The translations under genes and the position numbers were made by a program. The notes beneath the pieces were generated by a model. The model saw only the letters and a list, made by a program, of their open reading frames with translations. It searched no databases and was not told the DNA's origin. This document shows positions 45,540 to 56,309 of a stretch of DNA of 64,000 bases, piece after piece. The DNA comes from Triplophysa rosa (lineage: Eukaryota > Chordata > Actinopteri > Cypriniformes > Nemacheilidae). Where the stretch lies: positions 12,808,969 to 12,872,968 of the forward strand of contig NC_079891.1 of assembly GCF_024868665.1 (NCBI RefSeq). The letters are read 5' to 3'. Positions within the stretch are counted from its first letter, which is position 1. Every line of letters starts with the position of its first letter.

Positions 45540-47335
45540 CACGGTGACTACGGGATACGGTCCGTCTCGGCTACGCGATCCAACTCCCCAGACGCCCGCC
45601 CAAGTTTCGGGGCATCCTCTCAACCTCAGTCAGAGGCAAGGATGCTCCCGTGCTTCGGGCCGAGGTCGCCACCCCTCTGGTGAGGAAGCGATCGTGCTCG
45701 TCCCTCTAGCCGAGATGTTCAACGGGTTTTACAGCCCGTTCTTCATCGTCCCCAAAAAAGCGGGGGGAGCTAGATCTGCGTACCCTGAACAGGCACCTAC
45801 TCAAGCTGCCGTTCAGGATGCTCACGCAGAAGCGCATCCTGGCATCTATCAGATGTCAAGACGGATTCATGGCAATCGACCCGAAGGACGCTTACTCTCA
45901 TGTCTCAACGCTCCCTCGTCATCGCCCGTTCCTGCGGTTAGCTTTCAAGGGTCAGGCATATTAGTACAGAGTCCTCCCTTTCGGTCTGTCCCTGTCCCCA
46001 CGAGTCTTCATGAAGATCGTGGAAGCCGCCCTCACTCCCCTTAGGGAGAGAGGTGTGCGGGTACTAAACTATCTCGACGACTGGCTCATTTGACACACTC
46101 GTGAGATCTGTTATGTGCACACAGGGACCTAGTGCTTCGGCACCTAGATCGATTGGGACCACAGGTCAACCGAAAAAGAGCAAGCTCTCCTCTGTGCAGA
46201 GCATCCTCTTTTTTGGTATGGAACTCAACTCTGTCTCCATTACAGTGCGACTGACTCAGAAAGCGCTCAGTCAGTGTTGAACTGCCTGGAATATTTCAAA
46301 CAGCCAGCGGTCCCCCTGAAATTCAGAGGCTCCTGGGCACATGGCATCCTCGGCGGTGGTGATACCCCTCGGGTTGATGCACATGAGACCGCTCCAACAC
46401 TGGCTACAGAGTCGAGTTCCCTGGAGAGCGTGGCACATGGGCAGCAGGCGGATGGTGATTACGCCTCTCTGCCAACGCACCCTAACCCCTGGTCTTCAAT
46501 GACCTTTCTACGGATGGGGGTCCCTCTCGGGCAGGTCATGAGGCGCGTCGTGGCGACGACAGATGCCTCCCTGCAGTGTTAGGGTGCCGTGTGCAACGGG
46601 CGCGCAGTGTCGGGGCGATGGACGGGCCCCTGCCTGTGCAGGCATATCAACTGCCTAGATTGTTGGATGTGCTACTTGCACTGAAGGGGCTATAACCTCT
46701 CGTGCAGGCCAAGCATGTGCTGGTCCGGCGGACAGCACAACTACCATAGCCGCCAGGGTGGCGTTCGCTCACGGCAGCTAACATGACTTGCCCGACGCCT
46801 CCTCCTGTGGAGTCCGCAGGGGAGCAGATCCCTGCGAGCCACACATATCCCAGGTGACCTGAACCAGACAGCTGATGCGTTCTCTCTTCAGTTGACGCCT
46901 CACATAGAGTGGCGACTCCACCCCCGCACAGTCCAGCTCATTGGGTACAGTTCGGGCGGGCTCAGGTAGACCCCTTTGCCTCCCTGGACACCAACCATTG
47001 CCCGCTAAGGTACTCCCCACCCGAGGCCCCCCTCGGTATGATGCTCTAGCGCACAGCTGGCCGTGGGACAAGCGGAAGTACGCCTTCCCTCCAGTGAGCC
47101 TCATTGCACAGACCCTGTGCAAGGTCAGGGAAGAGGAGCATCAAGTGTACTAGTTGCGCCATACTGGCCCAACAGGACTTGGTTCTCGGAGCTAATGCTC
47201 CTGACGACAGCTCCCCCCTTGCCGATTCCCCTGATGAAGGACCTGCTTTCCCAGGGGAAGGGCACGTTATGGCGTCCTGGGCCAGACCTCTGGAACCTCC
47301 ATGTCTGGCCCCTGGAGGGAACGAGGAGATCCTGA
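45540..47335 (+). pseudogene. DIRS RT, RNase H and MT-like remnants (copy D)
   Basis: RT motifs are scattered across frames; LNYLDDWLI (about 46068) is followed by a stop. RNase H begins VVATTDASLQC (about 46550) with a stop at the next residue. The MT-like part has KYAFPPVSLIAQTL (about 47080) and the same HQVY-stop lesion as copy C (47151-47153). Confidence 0.82.
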
Positions 47336-47975
47336 GTGGCCTACCGCCTGCGGTGGTTAAGACCACTACTCAGGCTAGGGCCCTTGCCACTAGGCGACTA
47401 TACGCCTATAAGTGGTGCCTCTTCTCATCCTGGTGCTCTTCTCGAAGAGAAGACCCGTGGAGTTGCTTGATCGGGTACGTGCTTTCCTTCCAGAGACTCA
47501 AGAGTAATCTCTTCCCTTCCACACTGAACGCGTATGGAGCTGCTATTGCCGCTCATCACGACTCAGTTGCTGGTAATCTCTAGGACAGCACAACCTGATC
47601 ATTTGGTTCCTAAGGGGCTCCGTACCCTCTTGCGACCTTGATGCGAGATGCCGCTCTTTCTCTCCTCATGATGAAGACGGCTCTCCGGATGGAGAGCCTA
47701 CAAGCATTCTCCGTGTCCACAGATTGCCTAGAACTCGGGCCCGGTGATTCTCACGCTATCCTGACACCCCGGCCCGGCTACGTGCCCAAAGTTCCCACCA
47801 CTCCCCCTACACCAGGTGGTGCACTTACAGGCGCTCCCCACCGGGGAGGAAGACCCAACCCCATCTGTGTTGTGTCCAGTACGCCATTGCACCTCTGCTT
47901 GGACCGCACGCAGAGCCACAGGGGCTCTGAGCAGCTCGTTGTCTGTTTTGGAGACCAGCAGGGAGGGCTGTCTCA
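47336..47975 (+). pseudogene. DIRS tyrosine recombinase remnant (copy D)
   Basis: The N-terminal domain at 47370-47580 reads ATRRLYAYKWCLFSSWC and carries the 6-base deletion after VLSF shared with copy C. The middle part GALTGAPHRGG region (about 47820) is frameshifted and the catalytic C-terminal box is absent. Confidence 0.8.
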
Positions 47976-47984
47976 AACTGCAGC

Positions 47985-48223
47985 AGTCGTGAGAGGTCTC
48001 GGGCTCCTCAGAACAAAGGTGAATGAATGAGGCACGCCGTCTCCCTTTTATACCTGGATATCCGGGGGCGGAGTCCGGCATGCAAATTTCATTCGCCAAT
48101 TTCATTGGCCTTTTCTAAGAAGTCGGAAGCGATTGGTTCTCAGGGACGAACCCCATCTGTTGTCTCGACACAACGTCTCGTTCCCTCCATCAGGGAACTG
48201 AGGTTACATCCGTAACCAAGACG
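47985..48223 (-). promoter_or_regulatory. DIRS right ITR promoter (copy D)
   Basis: Inverted copy of the promoter array: TTTTATACC (about 48044), GGGGGCGG, ATGCAAAT and CCAATTTCATTGG in + order. It faces inward and therefore antisense to the element. Confidence 0.8.
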
Positions 48224-48365
48224 ATTACTTACATAAAGGTCAGGAATGGTGAGCTAACTCTACAATTCTCCCGAGAGAAAAAACAGACAAACACAGAGAA
48301 GTCTCCCGGGTCAGTTCACTTACCCACACTTTCTCTGTGCTAGTTTAAGAATAATATATATATTA

Positions 48366-50873
48366 TAGCTGTCAATCGATTAAAAAATTTTATCGAGTTA
48401 ATCACAGTCATGGACTGTGATTAATCATGATTAATCGCAAATTTAAAATACCAGGATTTACCTGTAAATTTGTTGAAATAAAGAAATGCATGACAAACTA
48501 GTTTAAGGAGACAGATTCTCCAGTTTAATTATCTCAGCAATTTACATTTCTATTATAATCCTATTTTAGAAATTAAATGTTTGCAAAGAGACCAAATGAA
48601 CAGTATCTACATTCTTGATCTAATAATAAAGAAAATGAAATGCATAACAAACTAGCTTAAGGAAACAGATCATCCAGTATAATTATCTCAACAGTCAACA
48701 ATTATATTATTGGCTCTACATTGTGCATCTATGCAACATTCCTCCTGCCAACCAATCATAAAGTCTGTTGTTTCAGCCAGTTGCTAAGAGAGACTAGCTT
48801 ATTAACATTTTCAGATGACAGAGCTGACCTCTTCTTCTGCACAATGTGGCCTGCCAAAGAGAACAGTCTCTCACACGGGACTGTTGAGGCAGGTGTAGCC
48901 AAATACCGTTTTGCAATATGGGCCAGCTTACCATGTGAACCTGAATGTGCTGACCACCACTGCAGTGGACATGTGTCTATGCTGATACAGGGCTCTGCCT
49001 TGTACCTCTCTAGACATGTATCTGTGAACAGTGCCTCATCATCAGACTCCGACTCTGATCCCATCACTAGGAGGGCCATCTTCTTCTTTGGTGGCTCTGG
49101 TTCTACTTCTTCTCCAAAGGTCTGTGGAGCAGGTTCTCCATGCTTCAGCATCATATTCAGCTTTTGCCACACCTCTCCCCTCTCTGCTTTGGGCAAGCAC
49201 CTCAGCTCCTTGAACCTGGGATCTAGAGCTGTTGCTACCTTTAACCACAATAGGTTTGAGGTCTCCCTTCGCCTGTTGAGGTCCTTTGTGAATGCACCCT
49301 TGAAGCGCACTATGTAGGCAGGGTCAACATCAGAGACTTCCATTGTACGCAGGAGATGGCACAGCGCAGGTAGCACCACAGAGCAGGATACATACTTTTC
49401 ACCACCTAGGAGCTCAGTGATGTACCTACAGTACAGACACACAATTGACAAAATGAGACTACAGTTTACATTCAGATGGTACCTATTCAGGGTATATTAC
49501 ATTATGTTTAGACGACTTATAAACTACTTTATTTTATTAGTAAAATTGAATCGAAAAGAATCACATTACTTGCATGGTTTCAGCACTGCTTCCAGCTTTG
49601 CCAGTCTGTCAAAATCAGCTGAGGTTAGCATGGCTAACTTATGCTTCTACTGTGCCAGCGCTGCGTTCATTGGATCTTTATTGCATTGAAGCCGCCTTAT
49701 CATTTCAAGAGTCGAATTCCAGCGCGTCGTTACATCCTGCACGAGAGACTCCTCTGTTAGTCCATGCGAGACTTGCAGAGCTTTTAGCTCTGCAGTGTTT
49801 GCGGGACTGTGCTTGAAGTGTCCAACTATTTTACGGCACTTTGCTAAAATGCTGTCAAATCCGCTGTCCTGAATAGCCACGGTGATTACTCTTTGTATAA
49901 CGTGCGGCACACAAGGAATATGCTCGAATGGTAAACTCCTTGCAGCAGCAATCATATTGGGAGCACTGTCCGTTCCTATTGTAGTGACTTTGTCCGTTAT
50001 CTTCCACTCATTTGCAACGTTGAGAAACTGGTTTGCGCATGCTTCGGCAAAATGCCTTTCTTCGGTTTTTAACACACCTAAAGTGAATGAGTGCAGATGC
50101 CAGTTGTCATCGATTAGGTGTGCTGTTACACCGAGGTAGTTTTGGTTACTTACTGATGTCCAGTGGTCTCCAGTAAGTGCAATGAAAGTGCCTTCTGCCA
50201 ACTGACTCGCCTTTTTAGCTTTTTCAGTGTCGTACAGTTCATCTACTCTCGAAACAATAGTTCCCCTCGAAGGTAACTGGTATGATGGGTCGCCTGTGGC
50301 AATCTGAATGATGTCTTGAAGCCCACGGTCCTGAACTATGCTGATGGGTCTGCAGTCTGTGGCGATCCATTTAGTAATGGAATAAGTTAGCTTTGCTGTT
50401 GTTGTTTTGTTTACAGGTTTGCCCCGGCTGCACTCATCCAGTGTCCTTTGACGAGCACGGCTTGTTGACGCTGTCTCATCACCAGCAACTTTGCTAACAT
50501 CTGCAAAATACATATGTTTGGCCCGAAGATGGTACTTCAAACTTGTCGTGCTTCGGTGATAAGACAGTTCGTCGCTACAATAAGTGCACACAACTTTGGT
50601 TTTATCCAAACTTCCATCTGGAAGCTTTTTATAAAGAAACTTGCCATTTAGCAGACCAGGTGTTGTGTCTTCTGCCATCATGTTAAGCAGCGTAGCTACG
50701 TTCACTGTACGTCACCAAAGGCTACGGCGTAGGGCACGTGTCTCCGCACTGCGATGACGGCAAGAAGTTGGGTTCAAACCTTATTAAATGATTAATTCTC
50801 GTTAAAAAAATATTATCGCATTAAATTTTTTTGATTAATCGCATATGTTAACGCGTTAACGTTGACAGCCCTA
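48366..50873 (-). mobile_element. hAT element with spliced transposase, 2.5 kb
   Basis: Termini are TAGCTGTCAATCG (48366) and, inverted, TAACGTTGACAGCCCTA (50873), i.e. TAG(GG)CTGTCAA on both sides, with ATTAATCG-rich subterminal repeats. Flanks are (AT)n, so the 8-bp duplication cannot be proved. It encodes one transposase on the - strand, split by a short intron. Confidence 0.88.
48756..50681 (-). CDS. hAT transposase with BED zinc finger, one nonsense codon
   Basis: The start is the tandem ATG at 50681. A BED finger follows (CTYC, then HLRAKH, i.e. C-x2-C and H-x4-H). Then come the RNase H-like core with TGDHWTS and IGTDSAPNM (two catalytic Asp), CVPHVIQRV, and RWNSTLEMIRRL. An in-frame TAG lies at 49647-49649. 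The frame then continues to donor GCAA followed by GTAATG (49569-49568). A 144-base intron ends at acceptor TGTAG (49426). The second exon gives YITELLGG to the C-terminal hAT dimerisation region PCERLFSLAGHIVQKKRSAL and the stop near 48756. About 600 residues in total, the normal size for this group. Apart from the TAG it looks intact. It could be active in other copies. Confidence 0.85.
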
Positions 50874-51717
50874 ATATATATATATATATTTATATATATA
50901 TTTTATATCAGAACTAATTTAATATTTTTATCAATCATGGTGTAGAACAGGTTATCAGGTCAAGTAGTCTAATGATTTATATTTTGTTTTTAATGCTTGT
51001 TAATGTTTTTCTTAAAAAAATGGATAAACTAAAGAAGAGGGAAAGACACCAGCAGCATTCTTCATAATGCAATCATTCAGAAAACTAATGCAGTCATGTA
51101 AACAACAGACGTCATAACAGTTTGAAAACATAGACAAGAGCACCTGTAAGAGTATCTCTTACTCATACTAGTGATGTCGTAATAATAACAATGTTTAATT
51201 GATAAATAATTATTTTTTTAATTAATAAAAAAATAATAATTAAATGAAAGGTATGTGAAATTAATTGTTAATATGATCTAACATCCTTGTAAAACAAGCA
51301 ATGATCTTCAACCAACCTCTAAGTACAGCTTCCTCATAGGGGTCCATCCTAGACCACCCATAAAATCTGGAAAATCTGACCCTTTGGATGTGAAGCTCCT
51401 CATAAGGATGCCAGTAGTAGTATTTGGCAGTTATTGGAAACAGCTAAGGACAAAATCAGCTAAAATGCTGGGTCAAAGCTGACTCAGTATAGGCATACCC
51501 CCACACAAGGACCAGTAAAATGTCCTCACAAGTCGGTTGAAATGATAATTCACTGTACAGTATTACTGAGGATATTTGGCCCTCACAAATGTACACTCTG
51601 AGAAGAAAAGGATCAAAAATGAATATTTTGAGATTCCTGGAGATTGCAACTGTGGGGGAACCTTAAAGGTTCATTTCTGAACATTTTTAAAAAGGTTCCA
51701 ATTGGAAACCTCTCTTA
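50874..51717. other. AT-rich, no gene seen
   Basis: Starts with (TA)n. No exon, repeat terminus or domain recognised. Confidence 0.5.
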
Positions 51718-52784
51718 TACCTCTTTTCCACCGGGGCTGGGGCTGGTGCTGGTTCTTCATATTTATTTCCAAGTACATTTATATTTAAACTGAGTAATAT
51801 GAAATAGAATGATATAAAACACAACAGTGCTTCCTGTCATTTTCCTTTTTAAAATAGTCATACGTGATTTAGGCAACATATGCCTACTCTGATTATTCTA
51901 ACTGTTTTTTAATCTAATGTAATATGATATAAAACACAATCCCTTATTAGAACGTATAAAATGTTTGTTCAATACATAATTTAAAAGCAAATAATTTAGT
52001 CAAAAGCACAAGGAAGCGCTTCAATACAAAGTTAAATTAAAAATATAAAGTTATGAAACTTAACTTTGCCCTCAGTCAAAACGATTTGACCAGGTACAGA
52101 TTTATAAGGCCGAAACTGACCGTTAGACATATGCCCAAAATGAATTATATATCATGTTTAACCGCTACAGATATCAGACATCATAGCCAGCGGTGAGTTT
52201 CAGAAGGACTTGCCGAGATGAGGCTGCGTTCAGCGGGATACATGAGCGCCGAGCACTATGGCAAGCCGAATTAGCTTTTAATCGATCTCAGGATATGCAT
52301 TTTTGATATCAACAATTCAATTTTTACTAGTAAAAATTATAATTCTTGATATCAACAATGGAATTTCTACTAGTAACAATTACTATTTTTGATATCAGTA
52401 ATTAAATTTTCACTAGTAAAAATGTGAATTCTCTTTCACATCTCTGAAAACATCCAAGCTAATTTTTAAACAGACACCATCTTTATTAACCGACCACAGT
52501 TTTGGACTTTAAACACATACATTCTCGCCTAAATAATAATTTAAAATACATTTAATAACAAAATAACAATAATATTACGAACATTGTAAAACTTTCTTGC
52601 GCCATATGCAGTAACCAGAGAAAGCTCCGCCTACTGACGACGTAGGTTTCCGAGTTCGAGACCAGCAAGGTTTTGGGGCCAGTTCGGAACCAGGATCTTG
52701 GCACCGGCCCAGGAATTTTTTGAGTGGAAAAGCGCGGCCAGTTCCCATTTGGGCACCGGCACCAGCCCCGGTGGAAAAGCGGTA
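51718..52784. mobile_element. PIF-Harbinger-like MITE, 1.07 kb
   Basis: Inverted termini TACCTCTTTTCCACCGGGGC and, reversed, TACCGCTTTTCCACCGGGGC are flanked by TTA on both sides, the 3-bp target typical of PIF-Harbinger. No transposase is present. Confidence 0.75.
52290..52440. repeat. Tandem dyad repeat inside the MITE
   Basis: GATATC and ACTAGT palindromes alternate about every 25 bases (GATATCA...TACTAGTAA...GATATCA), three rounds with a ~50-base period. Each half could pair with the next. Confidence 0.8.
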
Positions 52785-52914
52785 TTAAACGTGCATTAAA
52801 GAACCAGTAGTTCCTTTTGGAACCCCTTTGTAGTCACTATTTCAGTAATATTATTATTGTTACTATTGTTATTATATTACACATTATACTATAACACGAC
52901 ACAACACCATGATT

Positions 52915-53310
52915 CTCCATTAAATATTTATTGCATACATGCACAAATTTCAGACAAAACACCATCATATTCTAAACCCTCCTGACTGTCTTTCCTTAGC
53001 AGAGCACAAGAGAAAAAATGTTGCTTTTTGACTAGTGTTTTTGTATGTAAGTGAACGGTGAATTTGTCAGTCAGTAACATTCTTCCTAACATCAGCCATA
53101 AATAGAGAGAAAGTCCATTAACTGATGTATGCAATGCAGAGCTGTGTAGATCCCAGTTGTATGATCCTTCAGTACCGCAGGGTGACAGTTTCAGGACCAC
53201 AGTCTGTTTTTAGAAAAAGTGCAATAATAAGTGATACAAATACAACACTAAGAAATTACCTTTTGCCCATCAGCTGCCACATTGCACTGATGTAGGCTTC
53301 ACTGACACCT
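52915..53310 (-). ncRNA. Candidate - strand terminal exons of a transcript (weak)
   Basis: On the - strand CTCTCAG precedes a 49-base exon-like stretch (53310-53262) followed by GTAATT. CTTTTTCTAAAAACAG then precedes a 3' exon (about 53205) ending with AATAAA near 52932. I could not join these into one open frame, so a noncoding RNA or chance is more likely than a protein. Confidence 0.25.
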
Positions 53311-54485
53311 GAGAGAAAGAAAAACAGACAAATAAATAAACTAACAATTAACTTTAACATCTTCAACTCTGTAATTTTAGATGTAGAGCTTAATGATATC
53401 TCACACAGTAGATCACAGTAGAGGGATATGTATCATCAGTAAACATCAAGATGCCAATGCCACTGGCTGAGGTAATGATAAGGATCATTCATTTATGTTC
53501 ATATTGCTGTTATTGTGTATTAATAAGAAACTATAATAAATACATCCCCTTAAAACTGACCAAAAATACTGAATAGAGAGAGAGGCAAGAAACCTGAATA
53601 TAAATATTTTATTTACCTTTTTGGTGTCCTCATCAGAAACACTGAACCATCGTGAACATAATGTAAAATAATGACATGTTGAGGTTTTATTATAAATGTC
53701 CTAATATTTACACACATACAACTGCAATAAGAAGATTCTTAAAATGTGTTTTATCATTTTATACCATTTTCTTTGATTCGATGTATGTGATTTTGGCATG
53801 TCCCTCACACTGCTAAGCTAACTTCAGTGAGTGTAAAAAGTGGAAACATTGCACAAAATTTAAATATTTTTTGAATGTTCTTATTGTCCTCAACAATGTA
53901 TTTAATAAAACAAATAATTTGGATAATTTATATTCTATTTTCATAATAATATTAAGCTTTTTGCATATGCGTCCCTGTAATTGCTGTCTACCCTGTCATT
54001 TTGGGGTAAACGCCCTTTTAAGAAATTGTCTGATGTCCTCAGTGACAGCCCCTCCCCCATTCTGCCTTTCCTCAGTGGAGAGGTTAAAACATCTGCAGCA
54101 CACACAGTAAGTAAGTATCTGCACTCATTTTTCCTAGTTTTCAACATAATGTGTTTGTAGTTAAATGTTGTCAAGCTTCACATTGTCATAGTGACATTTT
54201 AATTAACATAAAAGCTTTTCAGTAATTGAAAATATATATCTTAAACAGTATACAGTCAGCTTTAACAGTGAATCCCTTTGCTAGCTTAAACTACACCATG
54301 TGTTCATCCCTGCTAATTTCAGCAGCTATTCTGACACTTGTTTAGTATTAGTTCTGATTCAGAAGGAAAGAAAAGGAAAGAAAAAACTATTATACACATT
54401 TCACATTGTGAAAACCTTTGGCCTAGGTTATTTCATTATATTTTATCCAGACAATGCTTAGTATTAAATATTACATTTGTCTATT
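53311..54485. other. No gene seen
   Basis: AT-rich sequence. A 25-base exon-like stretch bounded by CAG and GTAAAT on the - strand near 53618-53642 is too short to judge. Confidence 0.4.
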
Positions 54486-54491
54486 TCAAAG

Positions 54492-55128
54492 ATGTCAGGG
54501 AAGAGGCAAATGAGCATTCTTTCATGCTTCGCTCTAAAGGATCAGCTCCCTAAAAGGGTGGCCAGGTCAGAGAAGGAGACTGTGGAGAAGACAGTGGAGG
54601 AGACAGCTAGGGTGTCAGTAGAGGATGAGTCCATGGAAGAGACTGTGGAGGACACCATAGAGGAAACAGTGGAGAACCCACTGGAAACAGGGAAAAAGAG
54701 AGGATTAAGTAGAGCAGCCACCTATAGGTTTCTTCAAGAAGGAGTGGTCAACCCGATGGCCATACATCACAATGGGAACCACCAGCTCCTTCTACTGGTG
54801 CTCAGTCTGTAGACAAGAGAACTCCTGTGCCCATCAAGGCGTGAGGGACATAAGCAGGCATGTTGGCAGCCAGTTTGGGAGGCTTTCTAAAATAGCTGCA
54901 TTAGTGTTAGTGCTCCCTCATTCAAATTCAGACGCTGAGAGGGTTTTCTCCATGGTTGGACTAAATAAAACCAAAACCAGGAACAGCTTGGCAGTGGATG
55001 GAACTCTGTCATCCATCATGACAGTGAAAATGGCTGGCCTGGAACCACAGTGTTTCGAGTGGGAGCCACCAACCCCTGTGCTGAAGGCCTCAAAACATGC
55101 TACCAACACCTACACTAAACAACACTAA
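54492..55128 (+). pseudogene. hAT-type transposase, internally deleted
   Basis: The first ATG is at 54492 (MSGKRQMSILSCF). An acidic repeat of ETVE units follows, then GLSRAATYRFLQEGVV. After a frame change near 54780 comes FYWCSVCRQENSC with RDISRH (a C-x2-C...H finger), joined directly to the C-terminal hAT region LPHSNSDAERVFSMVGLNKT and a tail to 55128. The whole catalytic core is missing. A hAT terminus ending at 55389 probably closes the element; I did not find the left end. Confidence 0.7.
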
Positions 55129-55138
55129 CCATTATCTC

Positions 55139-55200
55139 TCTCTCTCTCACACACACGCGCACACACGCGCACGCACGCGCACGCACGCACGCGCACGCAC

Positions 55201-55238
<38 letters not shown>
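55139..55238. repeat. (AC)n/(CGCA)n microsatellite
   Basis: A TC run followed by CA repeats with CG interruptions. Confidence 0.95.
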
Positions 55239-55240
<2 letters not shown>

Positions 55241-55344
55241 CTGCACTAAGAAATGATGAATTAAATAAATATTTTTTTATTTGTACAAATTTATGTGTCA
55301 CATTTTTCAGATCAGACCCCTGTCCCCACCCAAACCCCCGCCGC

Positions 55345-55389
55345 CGCCAAAATCTCACTCTGAACTCAGTTCAAAACTTGAGAGCCCTG
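55345..55389 (-). mobile_element. hAT terminus CAGGGCTCTCAAGTTTTG
   Basis: Inverted terminus at 55372-55389. The bases following it are TTAACGTT. Related termini lie at 57640-57665 and 58245-58269, all in the same orientation. Confidence 0.65.
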
Positions 55390-55601
55390 TTAACGTTAAA
55401 AAAACTTACTGAACAGCCAAAGTTGGTAACTGTATGTCTGCAAGGCACAAAAAGCAGAAATAAACAGTCTGTTTATTTAGGTAAACATGTGCTGATTTAG
55501 TGACTATTATATTATATATTCTGTCAAGTAATGAACTAAACTTCATAACATATTAATATGTTAATGCATTCTGTGTTGGTCAGCTGCATTAAGTGAGCAG
55601 T

Positions 55602-55914
55602 CTTAAAGGGATACCTAACCCAAAAAAATGTAAATTCTGTCATCATTTACTCACCCTCGGATTGTTCCAAACATGCATACATATCTTTCTTTTGCTGAAC
55701 ACACAGGAAGATATTTGGAAGAATGTCAGATCTCACCCCCTACTGCCATAGTAGGGAAAATAAATACTATGGGACTGAAGTAGGGGATGAGATCTGACAT
55801 TCTTCCAAATATCTTCCAGCAGAACAAAGAAATGTATACAGGTTTGGAACAATCAGAGGGTGAGTAATTGATGAGAGAATTTTCATTTTTGGGTGAAGTA
55901 CTGTATCCCTTTAA
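55602..55914. mobile_element. Palindromic MITE with TTAAAGGGATA ends
   Basis: The two halves are largely reverse complements: AAGGGATAC...CATCATTTACTCACCCT and AGGGTGAGTAATTGATGAG...TATCCCTTTAA. TTAA lies at both ends. This is a very common cyprinid repeat type. Confidence 0.88.
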
Positions 55915-56309
55915 GTGTGAACGTTTGTTTAATCTTAATTATGATTATTTACATGACAAGACTGAATATTTAACTGAAACCAATGATTTCCTGATCAAGT
56001 TTACTGTGGTATATTACTGCTTTTAATCATTCAGTGTGTTTTCTGTTGAATTTGTGGTTTTCCAGATGTGTCTCTCTACTGTCATGTTGCCATTAATGTA
56101 TGGGATTCCTTTTGTGCCAATAAGAATGAACGCAAACTTTTAAAAAACGAACAAAAATATACAATGAGAAAGAAAATAAACACTTTGATAATGAAAACAA
56201 TAAACTCAATTGCAAGAAAGTGACATGATTTTCAAATAAACTGCTATTTTTCTTAACAATTTTCTAAGTTTCGTTTTTGCAAATAATAGTTTTGAATTCG
56301 CTGCTAGAT

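Larger units (their letters stand above)
43388..48223 (+). mobile_element. DIRS retrotransposon (copy D), outer left end missing
   Basis: Begins inside the left ITR (GGGGTTCGTCCC), has the promoter array with TATAAAAGG at about 43494, then gag, RT, RNase H/MT-like and tyrosine recombinase remnants, and ends at AAGAC (48222). The next bases are GAT rather than GTT. The recombinase joins the right ITR near 47978, so its 3' end and the internal complementary region are deleted. Closest to copy C by shared deletions. Confidence 0.9.

Noticed and set aside
48721..49317. 198-codon + strand frame
   Set aside because: It is antisense to the second exon of the hAT transposase, whose conserved motifs are on the - strand.
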